A stretch of DNA of 64,000 nt from Sphingobacterium sp. R2 (GTDB lineage Bacteria; Bacteroidota; Bacteroidia; Sphingobacteriales; Sphingobacteriaceae). The notes beneath the pieces are model-generated. The model ran no database searches, had not been told where the DNA came from, and saw only the letters and a list, made by a program, of their open reading frames with translations. This document shows, piece after piece, positions 34,710 through 43,136 of this stretch. The position numbers and the translations under genes are program-made. Positions within the stretch are counted from its first letter, which is position 1; each line of letters opens with the position of its first letter. Location of the stretch: assembly GCF_040760075.1 (NCBI RefSeq), contig NZ_CP142884.1, positions 5,208,001 through 5,272,000 on the forward strand, read 5' to 3'.

Positions 34710-36949
34710 TACTTCGTATGTTTAGTAGATACGGTGTAGAAATAAGGATATTCACCATTGTATTGTGTTGGCGTAAGCCTTATGCCATGCTGTTCCAGCG
34801 CAGCTATCTTTTCTTTGATAGACAGATCAAGAAAGTTTCCCGGCAAACGCAGATCAATCCGTTCGGAACTTTTACCCTCAAAAATTACCGGCTTGTCCAA
34901 AACAGACCTGATAAAACCAATCACACCATTTAGGGGCATATTTTGCATGATCAAAGATTCATTGCCTTTATCCACACTATTCATATACATTCCGCCCTTG
35001 GTTTTCCATAGTGGACGCGATCCATCCAGCGAAAGTGCGTATGCCGCAACAGTACCTTTTTTTCGCTCAACAGCAACATGAAACCGTTCAATCAAAGCAT
35101 TTCTAAAATAATCGAATGCTAACTCCTGTGTGATACTATCGCGCAGGTAGAGCTGATACCAAAACTGTCCTTTTGTTGTTTTAAAATCGTATATGAGATT
35201 GATAAATTTCTTGTTAATCTGATCATCAAAAACGAAAAGGTTCGATTGTACCCCTTTGAATGCATTTGGAAAAGCCAGCTGATAACAGGTATTCAGAAAG
35301 TAATTCCCCACCTGAAACAGTGAATTCCCTTCGCTATAGGACACAGCGGGATACACACCGAGATAATTTTCTCGATAACCCGACATCACCGAGCAAAATA
35401 GAAGTCCCGTTGTATCGACCAAAGGCCGTGTGTTTATCCGGGCAGTATTTTGGATTTCCGATTTTTCAATAAATCGGCTTGACACTCCAGTTTTCAAAAA
35501 ATCTTTGATAATATCCTCTGTGATAGAACTTGCGTATGAATTGAGGACAAATTCACCTTCGGGATTAATAATCCCTATCGTTGGCAACGTATTATGCGGA
35601 AAAAGTGACGTAAACAACGTGTCATTCAATATTGTTGGTAATACCGGCGTGTAATTAAAGTCCTCTTTATATTTCTTAAAACGCTTTTTTATACGCTCTG
35701 GGGTATCTCTATTTCGTTTACTATTGACCATCACAACCTGTACCTTATCCTTAAAGCGCTGCTGGATCAATTCCATGTCGGGAATTCCTTCAATGCAACT
35801 AGGGCAGCCAGTTGACCAGAAGTCTAACAAGATCAGCTTTCCTTTCAGATCAGCGAATTTGATTGTTTTCTTTTGACCATTAAAATAGTGGAGTTCGAGC
35901 GACTGGTTCCATACCGCATCCGGGATCTTATCGCCCGATTTTAGTGCAACGAGATCAGATAGCCCATCGGCCCCGCTGTTCTTGCTGGGCGTCTGAGCTG
36001 ATAAACTAAACATAGAAACTAAACATAAAAACAAGCATGTCAAAATGATGCGATAGGCACATTTATAATCTGCAACAGATAAAAAGCATTTTAAAGCCCG
36101 CTGAACGACTACACCTACTGATCCAGCCAAAGTATTAACTCGAAACACAAAAGCCTTACAGATCGACTTAAAACACCTTAAAACAAAGCGTTCAGATTCT
36201 ACTCTATAAGTCAATCTGTCATTTCCCACCTGCTGAAAAGCTTGCTTTTGTTGTGTGGGTCTTGTGCAATCGTTTAGTTGTCCTTGTGTATAACAAGGGC
36301 TTAGCAAGGGTGAACCTAGGGTCGCGCTATAGTCAAGCCTGTGTGTTTCTTGTGCCAAGCTATAGTCGACCAGCTTTTGAGCAATTCCTACCGAATTTTT
36401 ACATTTCATCAAGTTTTCATCGGGTCGGCATCGGGTTTTGATCGGTGTGGTCCGATGAGATCCCAATGAAAACTTGATGCCAATTGCATGAAAGGCAGAA
36501 GCCGGGGCGAAGTTGGTCAGGAAAAAGCCCCTAGAAGGTGATACCTCTCCCCCTGGTCGGCTGGCCTTCGGCTCGGCTTCGAGACTTATTCGGGACATAT
36601 TCGGGACAGGCTTGTCATTTCTTCGACTCGGCTTCGGCAGGGCTTCGACTGCGCTTCGGGTAGGAGTCGAAGCGCAGTCGAACAACAGTCGAAGCGTTCC
36701 CGAAGAAGAGTCGACGTTGATACGACGCAGTGTCGAACGATCCTCAAACAGAAGCCGAAGGCTGCCCGAGGAAACGGCTGTTTTAATTTGATTTTGAATT
36801 TCACTGCTACAGCGCTTTTTTAGTCTAACATGCTTACGCAACAGCTGCGTAAATTGCGCTATAGCTGCACTTAAGCAGTGTTTCACAGGTACTTTAAATA
36901 TATAGATTATATATAGCCTTACAAAGGCTAGTAATTTTAGGGTATTCAT
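34709..36949 (-). CDS. TlpA-family thioredoxin with abnormal N-terminal extension
   Basis: The last about 400 residues are a normal envelope TlpA-like protein. They hold a signal-like helix (IILTCLFLCLVSMFSLSAQ), a thioredoxin fold with the redox motif FWSTGCPSCIEG, the cis-Pro region THNTLPTIGIINPEGE-like, and a C-terminal domain specific to SusC/D clusters. The first about 330 residues come from an odd, GC-rich, repeat-containing region and put the signal sequence in the middle, where Sec could not use it. No ATG lies between the extension and the signal helix except inside it (MFSLSAQ). The true start is probably a non-ATG codon near 36050, or the open frame upstream is accidental. First gene of the TlpA-SusC-SusD operon. 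Confidence 0.75.
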   Translation of the reverse strand: MNTLKLLAFVRLYIIYIFKVPVKHCLSAAIAQFTQLLRKHVRLKKRCSSEIQNQIKTAVSSGSLRLLFEDRSTLRRINVDSSSGTLRLLFDCASTPTRSAVEALPKPSRRNDKPVPNMSRISLEAEPKASRPGGEVSPSRGFFLTNFAPASAFHAIGIKFSLGSHRTTPIKTRCRPDENLMKCKNSVGIAQKLVDYSLAQETHRLDYSATLGSPLLSPCYTQGQLNDCTRPTQQKQAFQQVGNDRLTYRVESERFVLRCFKSICKAFVFRVNTLAGSVGVVVQRALKCFLSVADYKCAYRIILTCLFLCLVSMFSLSAQTPSKNSGADGLSDLVALKSGDKIPDAVWNQSLELHYFNGQKKTIKFADLKGKLILLDFWSTGCPSCIEGIPDMELIQQRFKDKVQVVMVNSKRNRDTPERIKKRFKKYKEDFNYTPVLPTILNDTLFTSLFPHNTLPTIGIINPEGEFVLNSYASSITEDIIKDFLKTGVSSRFIEKSEIQNTARINTRPLVDTTGLLFCSVMSGYRENYLGVYPAVSYSEGNSLFQVGNYFLNTCYQLAFPNAFKGVQSNLFVFDDQINKKFINLIYDFKTTKGQFWYQLYLRDSITQELAFDYFRNALIERFHVAVERKKGTVAAYALSLDGSRPLWKTKGGMYMNSVDKGNESLIMQNMPLNGVIGFIRSVLDKPVIFEGKSSERIDLRLPGNFLDLSIKEKIAALEQHGIRLTPTQYNGEYPYFYTVSTKHTK
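36586..36790. repeat. GC-rich interspersed TTCGACT/CTTCGG repeats with 15-bp inverted repeat
   Basis: Many short TTCGACT, CTTCGG and TCGAAG words in both orientations. The longest pair is TTCGACTGCGCTTCG (36644-36658) with its complement (36668-36682), 9-nt loop. Composition differs sharply from the AT-rich surroundings. Further repeated words (TCATCGGGT, CAAGTTTTCAT and complement) extend to about 36400. Confidence 0.65.
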
Positions 36950-36966
36950 AATTTTTTTGTTAGTGG

Positions 36967-37341
36967 TTACTTCGATAACCTACTGAAGAACTCGGCGATT
37001 TCTCTACTCAATTCGATCTCTCTTTTGATGCGTACTTTAGTTTCAGCAGAAAGCTGCATTTTGCTAGGATCAATATGACGATAATTGGCAACACAGTATG
37101 CGATCAATACACGATATATAGCAGTTGCAAATTCTTGCATATCAGCATCTTTAAGGGGTTTATTTTCCTCTAAACCAACATCAAGATACGTGCTCAACAG
37201 CTGCAATATATTAGCAGATATAGTCTCTAGCGCATAGTGATTCCAAAAAGATTCAATCTCCTTTATAGGATCATAATCGACCTTATGGACATCAAAAATT
37301 ATCAAGTCAAAAGCAAGTTGTAGCGCTAAAATCCTGTTCAT
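36967..37341 (-). CDS. Hypothetical helical protein
   Basis: A 124-residue, cytoplasmic, all-helical protein (MNRILALQLAFDLIIFDVHKVDYDPIKEIESFWNHY...KVRIKREIELSREIAEFFSRLSK). No motif or family recognised. It lies just upstream of the extended TlpA frame on the same strand and could be the first gene of that operon. Confidence 0.55.
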   Translation of the reverse strand: MNRILALQLAFDLIIFDVHKVDYDPIKEIESFWNHYALETISANILQLLSTYLDVGLEENKPLKDADMQEFATAIYRVLIAYCVANYRHIDPSKMQLSAETKVRIKREIELSREIAEFFSRLSK

Positions 37342-38102
37342 TTTTCAGTAAATCTTTGTAACCGAAAGTACATAGCATCCCCTCTCCGATCGAAATCAGC
37401 TTTTTATTGGGAGCCTGATGTTACTTAGTTCACATTAGTAATAATTAATTCATTAAGGGAGCCAGAACGCGTTTGAATGAGGGGTCACAAGGTATATAAT
37501 ATTGGCATTACGCGTTCCATGGCAAGAGAAGCCAAATCTTATTTGGCCAAACCAGCCGAGCTACTCGGGGGCTGTGATGATGTTCTTGGTAATTTGCTTC
37601 CAAAACATAAAAGCACCAAATACGTAACATCTCCGTAATGTTGGTTGGCACTTTACTTTTTTGATTTTCTTTCTCATAATTCGTAAGTTAAAACGAACTC
37701 AAGAAACAGTCAAAATGGATGACTACTCACTTGTCGTAGCAGCAGAGGCTCTGGCGGAACCTTTACTCATTACCCTAGGAAATAACTTTCAGTACCATTA
37801 CTAAAACTAATAATGGGCGATGCCAAAGATCAAGCAAGCGTCATCCTATCCTAGGAATATTTACCAAAGATAGGACAAATAGACGCATTACTCACCCTTC
37901 GTATCACATTTATCGCCAGATCCTGCTACGAGAGTTCGTTATTCTATTTTTAATTTAACCCTAACTATTTATTTTTTTATAATATCAAATTCAGAAATTG
38001 TATTTAACCAATACAAATATAATAAATGAATTAAATAACTCCAAATAATACGTATTATTATACGGAGTGGTTTTTTACAAACAGCTTCCGTTTCTTTATC
38101 AA
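37342..38102. other. 760-bp region without a clear gene
   Basis: Two short plus-strand frames look gene-like but are too short to support: 37519-37638 (MAREAKSYLAKPAELLGGCDDVLGNLLPKH) and 37715-37804 (MDDYSLVVAAEALAEP). They may be remnants or small peptides. AT-rich promoter-like sequence precedes the XRE gene. Confidence 0.35.
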
Positions 38103-38378
38103 ATGGAGCAAAAAAGCAATAGATTATTGATTCTTGATGTTGAACAAAAGAAAATTGGAATACGTTTCAAACAGATAAGAAAAAGCATGGGATATTCAAG
38201 TCACGAAAGCTTCGCCTATGATTATAACCTTGATAGAGCACAATACGGTAAAATTGAAGCAGGCTCATCTAATATGACACTTAAGGTTTTAATTAAACAT
38301 TTAAATGCAATCGGTTATTCTTTGAGTGAATTTTTCGACCAAAAGTATTACGAAATTTCCGACGCTCAAAATGAGTAA
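38103..38378 (+). CDS. Small XRE-family regulator
   Basis: A 91-residue helix-turn-helix protein from ATG 38103 (MEQKSNRLLILDVEQKKIGIRFKQIRKSMGYSSHESFAYDYNLDRAQYGKIEAGSSNMTLKVLIKHLNAIGYSLSEFF). It is almost only a HTH_3 domain. Convergent with the restriction-modification cluster, it is of the size of RM controller (C) proteins, though controllers usually precede the RM genes. Role inferred. Confidence 0.75.
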   Translation: MEQKSNRLLILDVEQKKIGIRFKQIRKSMGYSSHESFAYDYNLDRAQYGKIEAGSSNMTLKVLIKHLNAIGYSLSEFFDQKYYEISDAQNE

Positions 38379-38567
38379 GTTAGTGTTACAATATTAGATA
38401 ATATATTAACAAACACGAATAACCGCAACCAATTATCTCGAGTCGGGTAATCAAGTGGGTATAATTTTCATATATATCCAATTGGATTGGCCAAGCTATA
38501 AAAATATTAAGAAACCGGTTTGTGAAACAAACACTGTATAAAATGTCAATATGCCGAAGATTAAAAG

Positions 38568-39533
38568 CTAATTATCTACTTGTATTTCAATTTTTTCAAT
38601 GTTATGTTCAACCAGTTCTTTTAACGCCAAATATGCGTGCTTAAAAATTTTTAACCATTGTGGATTAAAAGGATCAATTAACGAATGAAAAAGTAGGTTT
38701 CTAAGCTGATAATTAAAAGATATAAACCAATTCAAAACCTTTATTTTATTTTGGTTAACATCATAATTATCAGGAAAACCTTTTACAGGCAAATGCATAA
38801 ACAGGTCATCATTTGAAAAATATTGTCGTAGCAGTTGAACAAGAGGAACAAGGAGCCCATTGCAGTACCCTTTACGTTCCTCTTTTTCATCATCTTCAAG
38901 CTCCAATTCATTAACAACCTCATATAATGAATTTTTCAAATTTGCCTCTATAAGTTCAATACATTCATCTTTTGATTTGAAAATATTATTAATACCGTCA
39001 ACACCCGTTTCATCAATAAATTTACTCAGTTCGATATTAACTATAAGATGGTGGCGAATAAGATTCTCTATAAATTTAGGTTGATCACTTTTAATAGTAA
39101 TTAGTAAATTAGGGGCAGTCTGGCCATTGAGCTTATCTTTATATTCTACTTTTATATATGATTTATAATATACCCTTTGCCCATTAACCATCTTAAATTT
39201 TGACAGCTGACATTCTTTATCTAGGATATAGCCTTTATTTGTATTATAGTAGTTGATGTAATAGCTATTCGGTATATCCAAAGGTATTATATTATTCCCA
39301 ATTGTGTAAACCTTATGAATATGATGAAGCATTACATCTACAAATTTTTCAGGAATGCCTACATTAATCTTATAAATTGAAATAGCACTACCATCGCCGC
39401 TACCATTTATAGCTTCAGGATGTAATTCATGAACAGTTGATAAAAAAGCGAACCAAGTCTTAATATATAATGACAAATAATCTATATCTACGGAATTTTG
39501 CCAATTTCTAAATCTATTACCTGCCATAATCAT
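38568..39533 (-). CDS. HEPN-like accessory protein of the restriction cluster
   Basis: A 321-residue soluble protein. The C-terminal helical part contains RNLLFH (about residues 278-283), an RX4H motif of HEPN ribonucleases, set in the context FNYQLRNLLFHSLIDPFNPQW. Start and HsdS stop overlap by 4 bp (ATGA), so it is translationally coupled to HsdS. The N-terminal about 250 residues are not recognised. Position suggests a guard or effector for the restriction system, perhaps an RNase that acts when the system is attacked; this is inference. Confidence 0.6.
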   Translation of the reverse strand: MIMAGNRFRNWQNSVDIDYLSLYIKTWFAFLSTVHELHPEAINGSGDGSAISIYKINVGIPEKFVDVMLHHIHKVYTIGNNIIPLDIPNSYYINYYNTNKGYILDKECQLSKFKMVNGQRVYYKSYIKVEYKDKLNGQTAPNLLITIKSDQPKFIENLIRHHLIVNIELSKFIDETGVDGINNIFKSKDECIELIEANLKNSLYEVVNELELEDDEKEERKGYCNGLLVPLVQLLRQYFSNDDLFMHLPVKGFPDNYDVNQNKIKVLNWFISFNYQLRNLLFHSLIDPFNPQWLKIFKHAYLALKELVEHNIEKIEIQVDN

Positions 39534-40930
39534 TGATTATTCTCATCAACATACTCAATAGCCTTATCTTCATTGTATTCTATAGCAATTTCTACAGCTC
39601 GCATAGCTACTTTCAACAGATTCTCACTTTTAGCTCGTAATTTAAAGCTTTCCCTTACTAGGTCAACGATTTCTTGCTGCTTATTAAGATCAACTATAGG
39701 AATAATAGCCTGCTCTATTTCCGAAGGTTTCCAGTGTTGTATAATCGAGCCACCTGCATCACGTTCAGACTGCATTTTAACGACAATTGAATTCAATACT
39801 AAAGTTAAATAGTCAGGCAAAATATTTACATCAGTCACTTCTAAATGCAATATAGCCCCAGAAGTTATATAGTCTGCATCCTCTTCTATTTTATATGCTA
39901 TACCCACTGAACCATCTTTTGAAAGCAATATCGTATTTTTTTTAGGACGAATAACATTTTCAAATAATTGTTTATCCAGATAGATATCAGGAGTAGAAAC
40001 TCCAAATTTATTCAAGTTTGAGATTCTAACAAAAGGTATGCCTTCTCCTTGATATGCATCCGAACCTGGCTCTATTGACTTTCTTATCTTAACTATAGAA
40101 CCTAATCTCTTGTATTCCAAAAATTTAATATATTTTTCTAACTGCTCATACTTAGGTTGATAATATTCAGCATCCAAACGACCTGTTTTAAAAAAACTTT
40201 CCTTAAAAGATTTTATGTTTACAGCATCAGTAGATAATTGAATATCATGTAAACCTAGTATCTCTAATAATAATCTTTCAGCTTGAGAATATTGTTGCAT
40301 TGAAGCGTTTATATTTAAATTAGAAATATCAAATATTTTCTCAATTGCGTTTTCAAATTTTACTGAAGCTAAGAAGATATCTAAATTTTTAAGATCATCT
40401 AAATTTAAACCTTTCTGAATAGCCCCTCTTTCTTTCCGATGCAGCAATTCTCTTCCATATTTGGAATTTAAATATGCTAACAAATATTTAGGATTTATTT
40501 CTGATGATCTAATTACAGTATTTTTACAACTAAAAACTGCAGGTAAATCCTGCTTTTGAATAATTGCTGCATTTCCTATTGTACCGACTACAGAAACCAT
40601 CACATCATTTTCTCTTAAGTGGTATCTTGACAAACTATTATAATGTTCTTTAGACATGTATACATTGTCATCATTCATCAGCTTTAAAGGTTTGACATCT
40701 TTACCCCTTATGTATCTATAGACTGGCTCTTCAACATAGTTATCTACAGTAAACGCGGAGCCAAAAGGACCAATAAGGAAACTCACCTTTTCAGAAAGCA
40801 CTCCTCCCTTTTTACTTTTCACTAAACTTTCGAATTTTAAATACCCTGGTTTATAATATTCTGCATCAATTCTACCACTATATTCTAAATTAGATTTTAA
40901 TATCTCACTTACTTCTAGCCCTTTCAACAA
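39530..40930 (-). CDS. hsdS: Type I restriction-modification specificity subunit (HsdS)
   Basis: A 466-residue subunit with two target-recognition domains and a central and a C-terminal helical spacer. The first domain opens IDAEYYKPGYLKFESL and has VSVVGTIGNAAIIQKQDLPAVFSCKNTVIRSS; the second has RLDAEYYQPKYEQLEKYI and ILLSKDGSVGIAYKIEEDADYITSGAILHLEV. Each ends in the conserved ...LNLDDLKNLDI or WKPSEIEQAIIPIVDLNKQQEIVDLVRES pattern. It decides the DNA sequence methylated by the M protein upstream (32-bp gap). Target sequence cannot be predicted. Confidence 0.9.
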   Translation of the reverse strand: MLKGLEVSEILKSNLEYSGRIDAEYYKPGYLKFESLVKSKKGGVLSEKVSFLIGPFGSAFTVDNYVEEPVYRYIRGKDVKPLKLMNDDNVYMSKEHYNSLSRYHLRENDVMVSVVGTIGNAAIIQKQDLPAVFSCKNTVIRSSEINPKYLLAYLNSKYGRELLHRKERGAIQKGLNLDDLKNLDIFLASVKFENAIEKIFDISNLNINASMQQYSQAERLLLEILGLHDIQLSTDAVNIKSFKESFFKTGRLDAEYYQPKYEQLEKYIKFLEYKRLGSIVKIRKSIEPGSDAYQGEGIPFVRISNLNKFGVSTPDIYLDKQLFENVIRPKKNTILLSKDGSVGIAYKIEEDADYITSGAILHLEVTDVNILPDYLTLVLNSIVVKMQSERDAGGSIIQHWKPSEIEQAIIPIVDLNKQQEIVDLVRESFKLRAKSENLLKVAMRAVEIAIEYNEDKAIEYVDENNQ

Positions 40931-40962
40931 TTCGTTATATCGTTGTTCATTGAAAGGGCTAC

Positions 40963-43041
40963 CTAAAAAAAACTAAGCTGCTCTTTTTTTGCAAATTCTA
41001 TAAAAGCTTCGGCAATACCATCACGAGTCATTTGATCATGGTTAAATAGATCATGCTTTACAATCAAATGATCATGCATATCCAAAAGATACTCTTCTAA
41101 ATTGATAGGATTTCCATCATATACATCGATTGGCTCTTCTGCAGGTTCTTGGCTTTTTTTGCTGCGTGCAGATTTAGGATAATCTTTTTTCTTTACATAG
41201 ATTTTTTCCCCGCTATTATCTTTACTTGGTTCTTGCATAGTCGCAAAAAAGATAGGATAATCTTCTACTTTGGGGCAAAGTGGACCTACTTTAGGGTCAT
41301 CGTTCCATTTTTGAACCAATAATACAGAGGTTTTAGTACCAGTATGTGGCTTAAAAACGTTGCCGTGTAATCCTACTACTCCTAGTATCCGCCCACGCTC
41401 TGAGATGTATTCACGTATTTGCTTATCACTGCTATTGTTAAATCGCCCTTGAGGTAAAACGATAGCCATTCTACCTCCAGGTTTTAAGAAATCAAGATTG
41501 CGTTCAATAAACAATATATCACGACCAACTTTTGTTTGATATTTACCATCCGCCTTTTTACCTAATTCATATTTAGCCAATATACGACTTTCTTTAATAT
41601 CGCCAGCAAACGGTGGATTCGCCATTAATATATCAAACTCAAAATCTTGGTTGCTATTCTTATTAGTACGTAAAGATTTTAATCTCTTCCATCCATCATT
41701 ATACGTGTCAATCCAGTCTTCATCTTTAGTATTTTCGTCCCAGCGTTCCCAGTCTAAGGTATTCATGTGCAAGACGTTGGTCTGACCATCTCCCGCAATA
41801 AGATTTAAGGTCCGTGCCACTCGAACAGCACGTTCGTCGAAGTCTATTGCAAACACGTTGTTAATTACATAATCAGTACATTCGCTCGGTTTATCTTCAA
41901 GTGTAAACAAATGGCTTTTCGTTAAACCTTTTTCCTTTAATATCTGTTCCCAGACATAAAAAATACTATGTACGGGGAATCCGCAACTACCGGCTGCGGT
42001 ATCTATAATTGTTTCAGTTTTTTGCGGATTCAGCATTCTTACACACATATCAATCACGTAACGAGGTGTAAAATATTGCCCTTTTTCCCCCTTACTACTC
42101 TTGTTTATCAAGTATTCGAAAGCTTCATCTACCACTTCTAAATTGGAGTTAAAAAGCTTCACATCCTGTAAGGAAGATACACAAACAGATAAATGCGAAG
42201 GAGTAAGCATCAACCGTGAATCATCACTAAATACACCGTACCACTTTTTCTTAGCCTTATCAAATAGAATTTGTAGCTTTTCCTTTAACTCGGTTTCAGT
42301 ATCACCATAATTTCTGAATTCTAGATAACGACTTTTATTCCGTCCACTCTCCATTTCATCGAATAACTTTGTAAAGATGAGCTTAAAAAGTTCTTCAAAT
42401 ACATCTACCCCCGCATTAGCTAATACTTCATCTTCCATTTCTAAAATCAAGTCTTTCAAAGACTTTCTTTCAGTAACCAATTTATCTTTTTTAATTAAAT
42501 CATCCAGCGCCCAACGCTCCTTTAATATATCAGAAAGCCTCTGCGATGCAGCTGGTAATTCAGATAAATCCTCGAAATAATTAGGATCTTTACGATGATA
42601 ATACGAAATGGACTCTCCATTACTCCATACGCCAATAGGTGCCCCTGTTGCATTACAATAGCTCTTTAATTGTTCTTTACCATCCTTTAGCTTAGGCTTT
42701 TTAAGTTCTACAATTATATATGGTGATGTAGTTTTATCTTTATCGAAAACAACAATATCTGCTCTCTTTTTCTCCCGTCCGAAAGAAACAGCATATTCTA
42801 GCTCTATTCTATCTATCGGATACAACAATTCTTGTGTCAAAACAGTAAGATACAATTGTCTGATAGCCTCTTCTGGTGTTAGCTTAATTTCTTTTCTACG
42901 AATAATACATTTGACATATGGTACATGCTTCTCCTTTACTTCTCTCAGAAATATATCAGCTTCAAACTGTTGTATTTGCTCATTTGAGAACTGGGATAAT
43001 TTATAGTTAGAATCTTTTAAAAATTCGGATAAGTTCATCAT
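40963..43041 (-). CDS. hsdM: HsdM N6-adenine methyltransferase fused to an HsdR_N-type nuclease domain
   Basis: A 692-residue fusion. The N-terminal about 180 residues look like the type I R-protein N-terminus: a PD-(D/E)XK nuclease with RADIVVFDKD...YIIVELKKP and the following Q/Y (EQLKSYCNA). Then comes a type I methylase: the helical N-terminal domain, SAM motif I (DTAAGSCGF) and the catalytic NPPF (ANPPFAGDI), with the usual LPQGRFNNSSDKQIREYI. No helicase/ATPase HsdR is present in the cluster. It therefore may cleave without translocation, or the nuclease could act on unmodified sites through HsdS. Function as M subunit is secure; the nuclease role is inferred. Confidence 0.85.
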   Translation of the reverse strand: MMNLSEFLKDSNYKLSQFSNEQIQQFEADIFLREVKEKHVPYVKCIIRRKEIKLTPEEAIRQLYLTVLTQELLYPIDRIELEYAVSFGREKKRADIVVFDKDKTTSPYIIVELKKPKLKDGKEQLKSYCNATGAPIGVWSNGESISYYHRKDPNYFEDLSELPAASQRLSDILKERWALDDLIKKDKLVTERKSLKDLILEMEDEVLANAGVDVFEELFKLIFTKLFDEMESGRNKSRYLEFRNYGDTETELKEKLQILFDKAKKKWYGVFSDDSRLMLTPSHLSVCVSSLQDVKLFNSNLEVVDEAFEYLINKSSKGEKGQYFTPRYVIDMCVRMLNPQKTETIIDTAAGSCGFPVHSIFYVWEQILKEKGLTKSHLFTLEDKPSECTDYVINNVFAIDFDERAVRVARTLNLIAGDGQTNVLHMNTLDWERWDENTKDEDWIDTYNDGWKRLKSLRTNKNSNQDFEFDILMANPPFAGDIKESRILAKYELGKKADGKYQTKVGRDILFIERNLDFLKPGGRMAIVLPQGRFNNSSDKQIREYISERGRILGVVGLHGNVFKPHTGTKTSVLLVQKWNDDPKVGPLCPKVEDYPIFFATMQEPSKDNSGEKIYVKKKDYPKSARSKKSQEPAEEPIDVYDGNPINLEEYLLDMHDHLIVKHDLFNHDQMTRDGIAEAFIEFAKKEQLSFF

Positions 43042-43136
43042 TACAATTTAATAGATATTGAATAACAAAAATGTGCAAATTTATTCAAATTTTTTAATTA
43101 ATCTTGCGTTAGGCTAACCCAAAAAAAGATATTATT

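Noticed and set aside
35568-35578. 11-base match (AATCCCTATCG) of spacer 1 inside the TlpA gene
   Set aside because: Inside coding sequence, not at the seed end of the guide, and several 11-mers are expected by chance in a window of this size.
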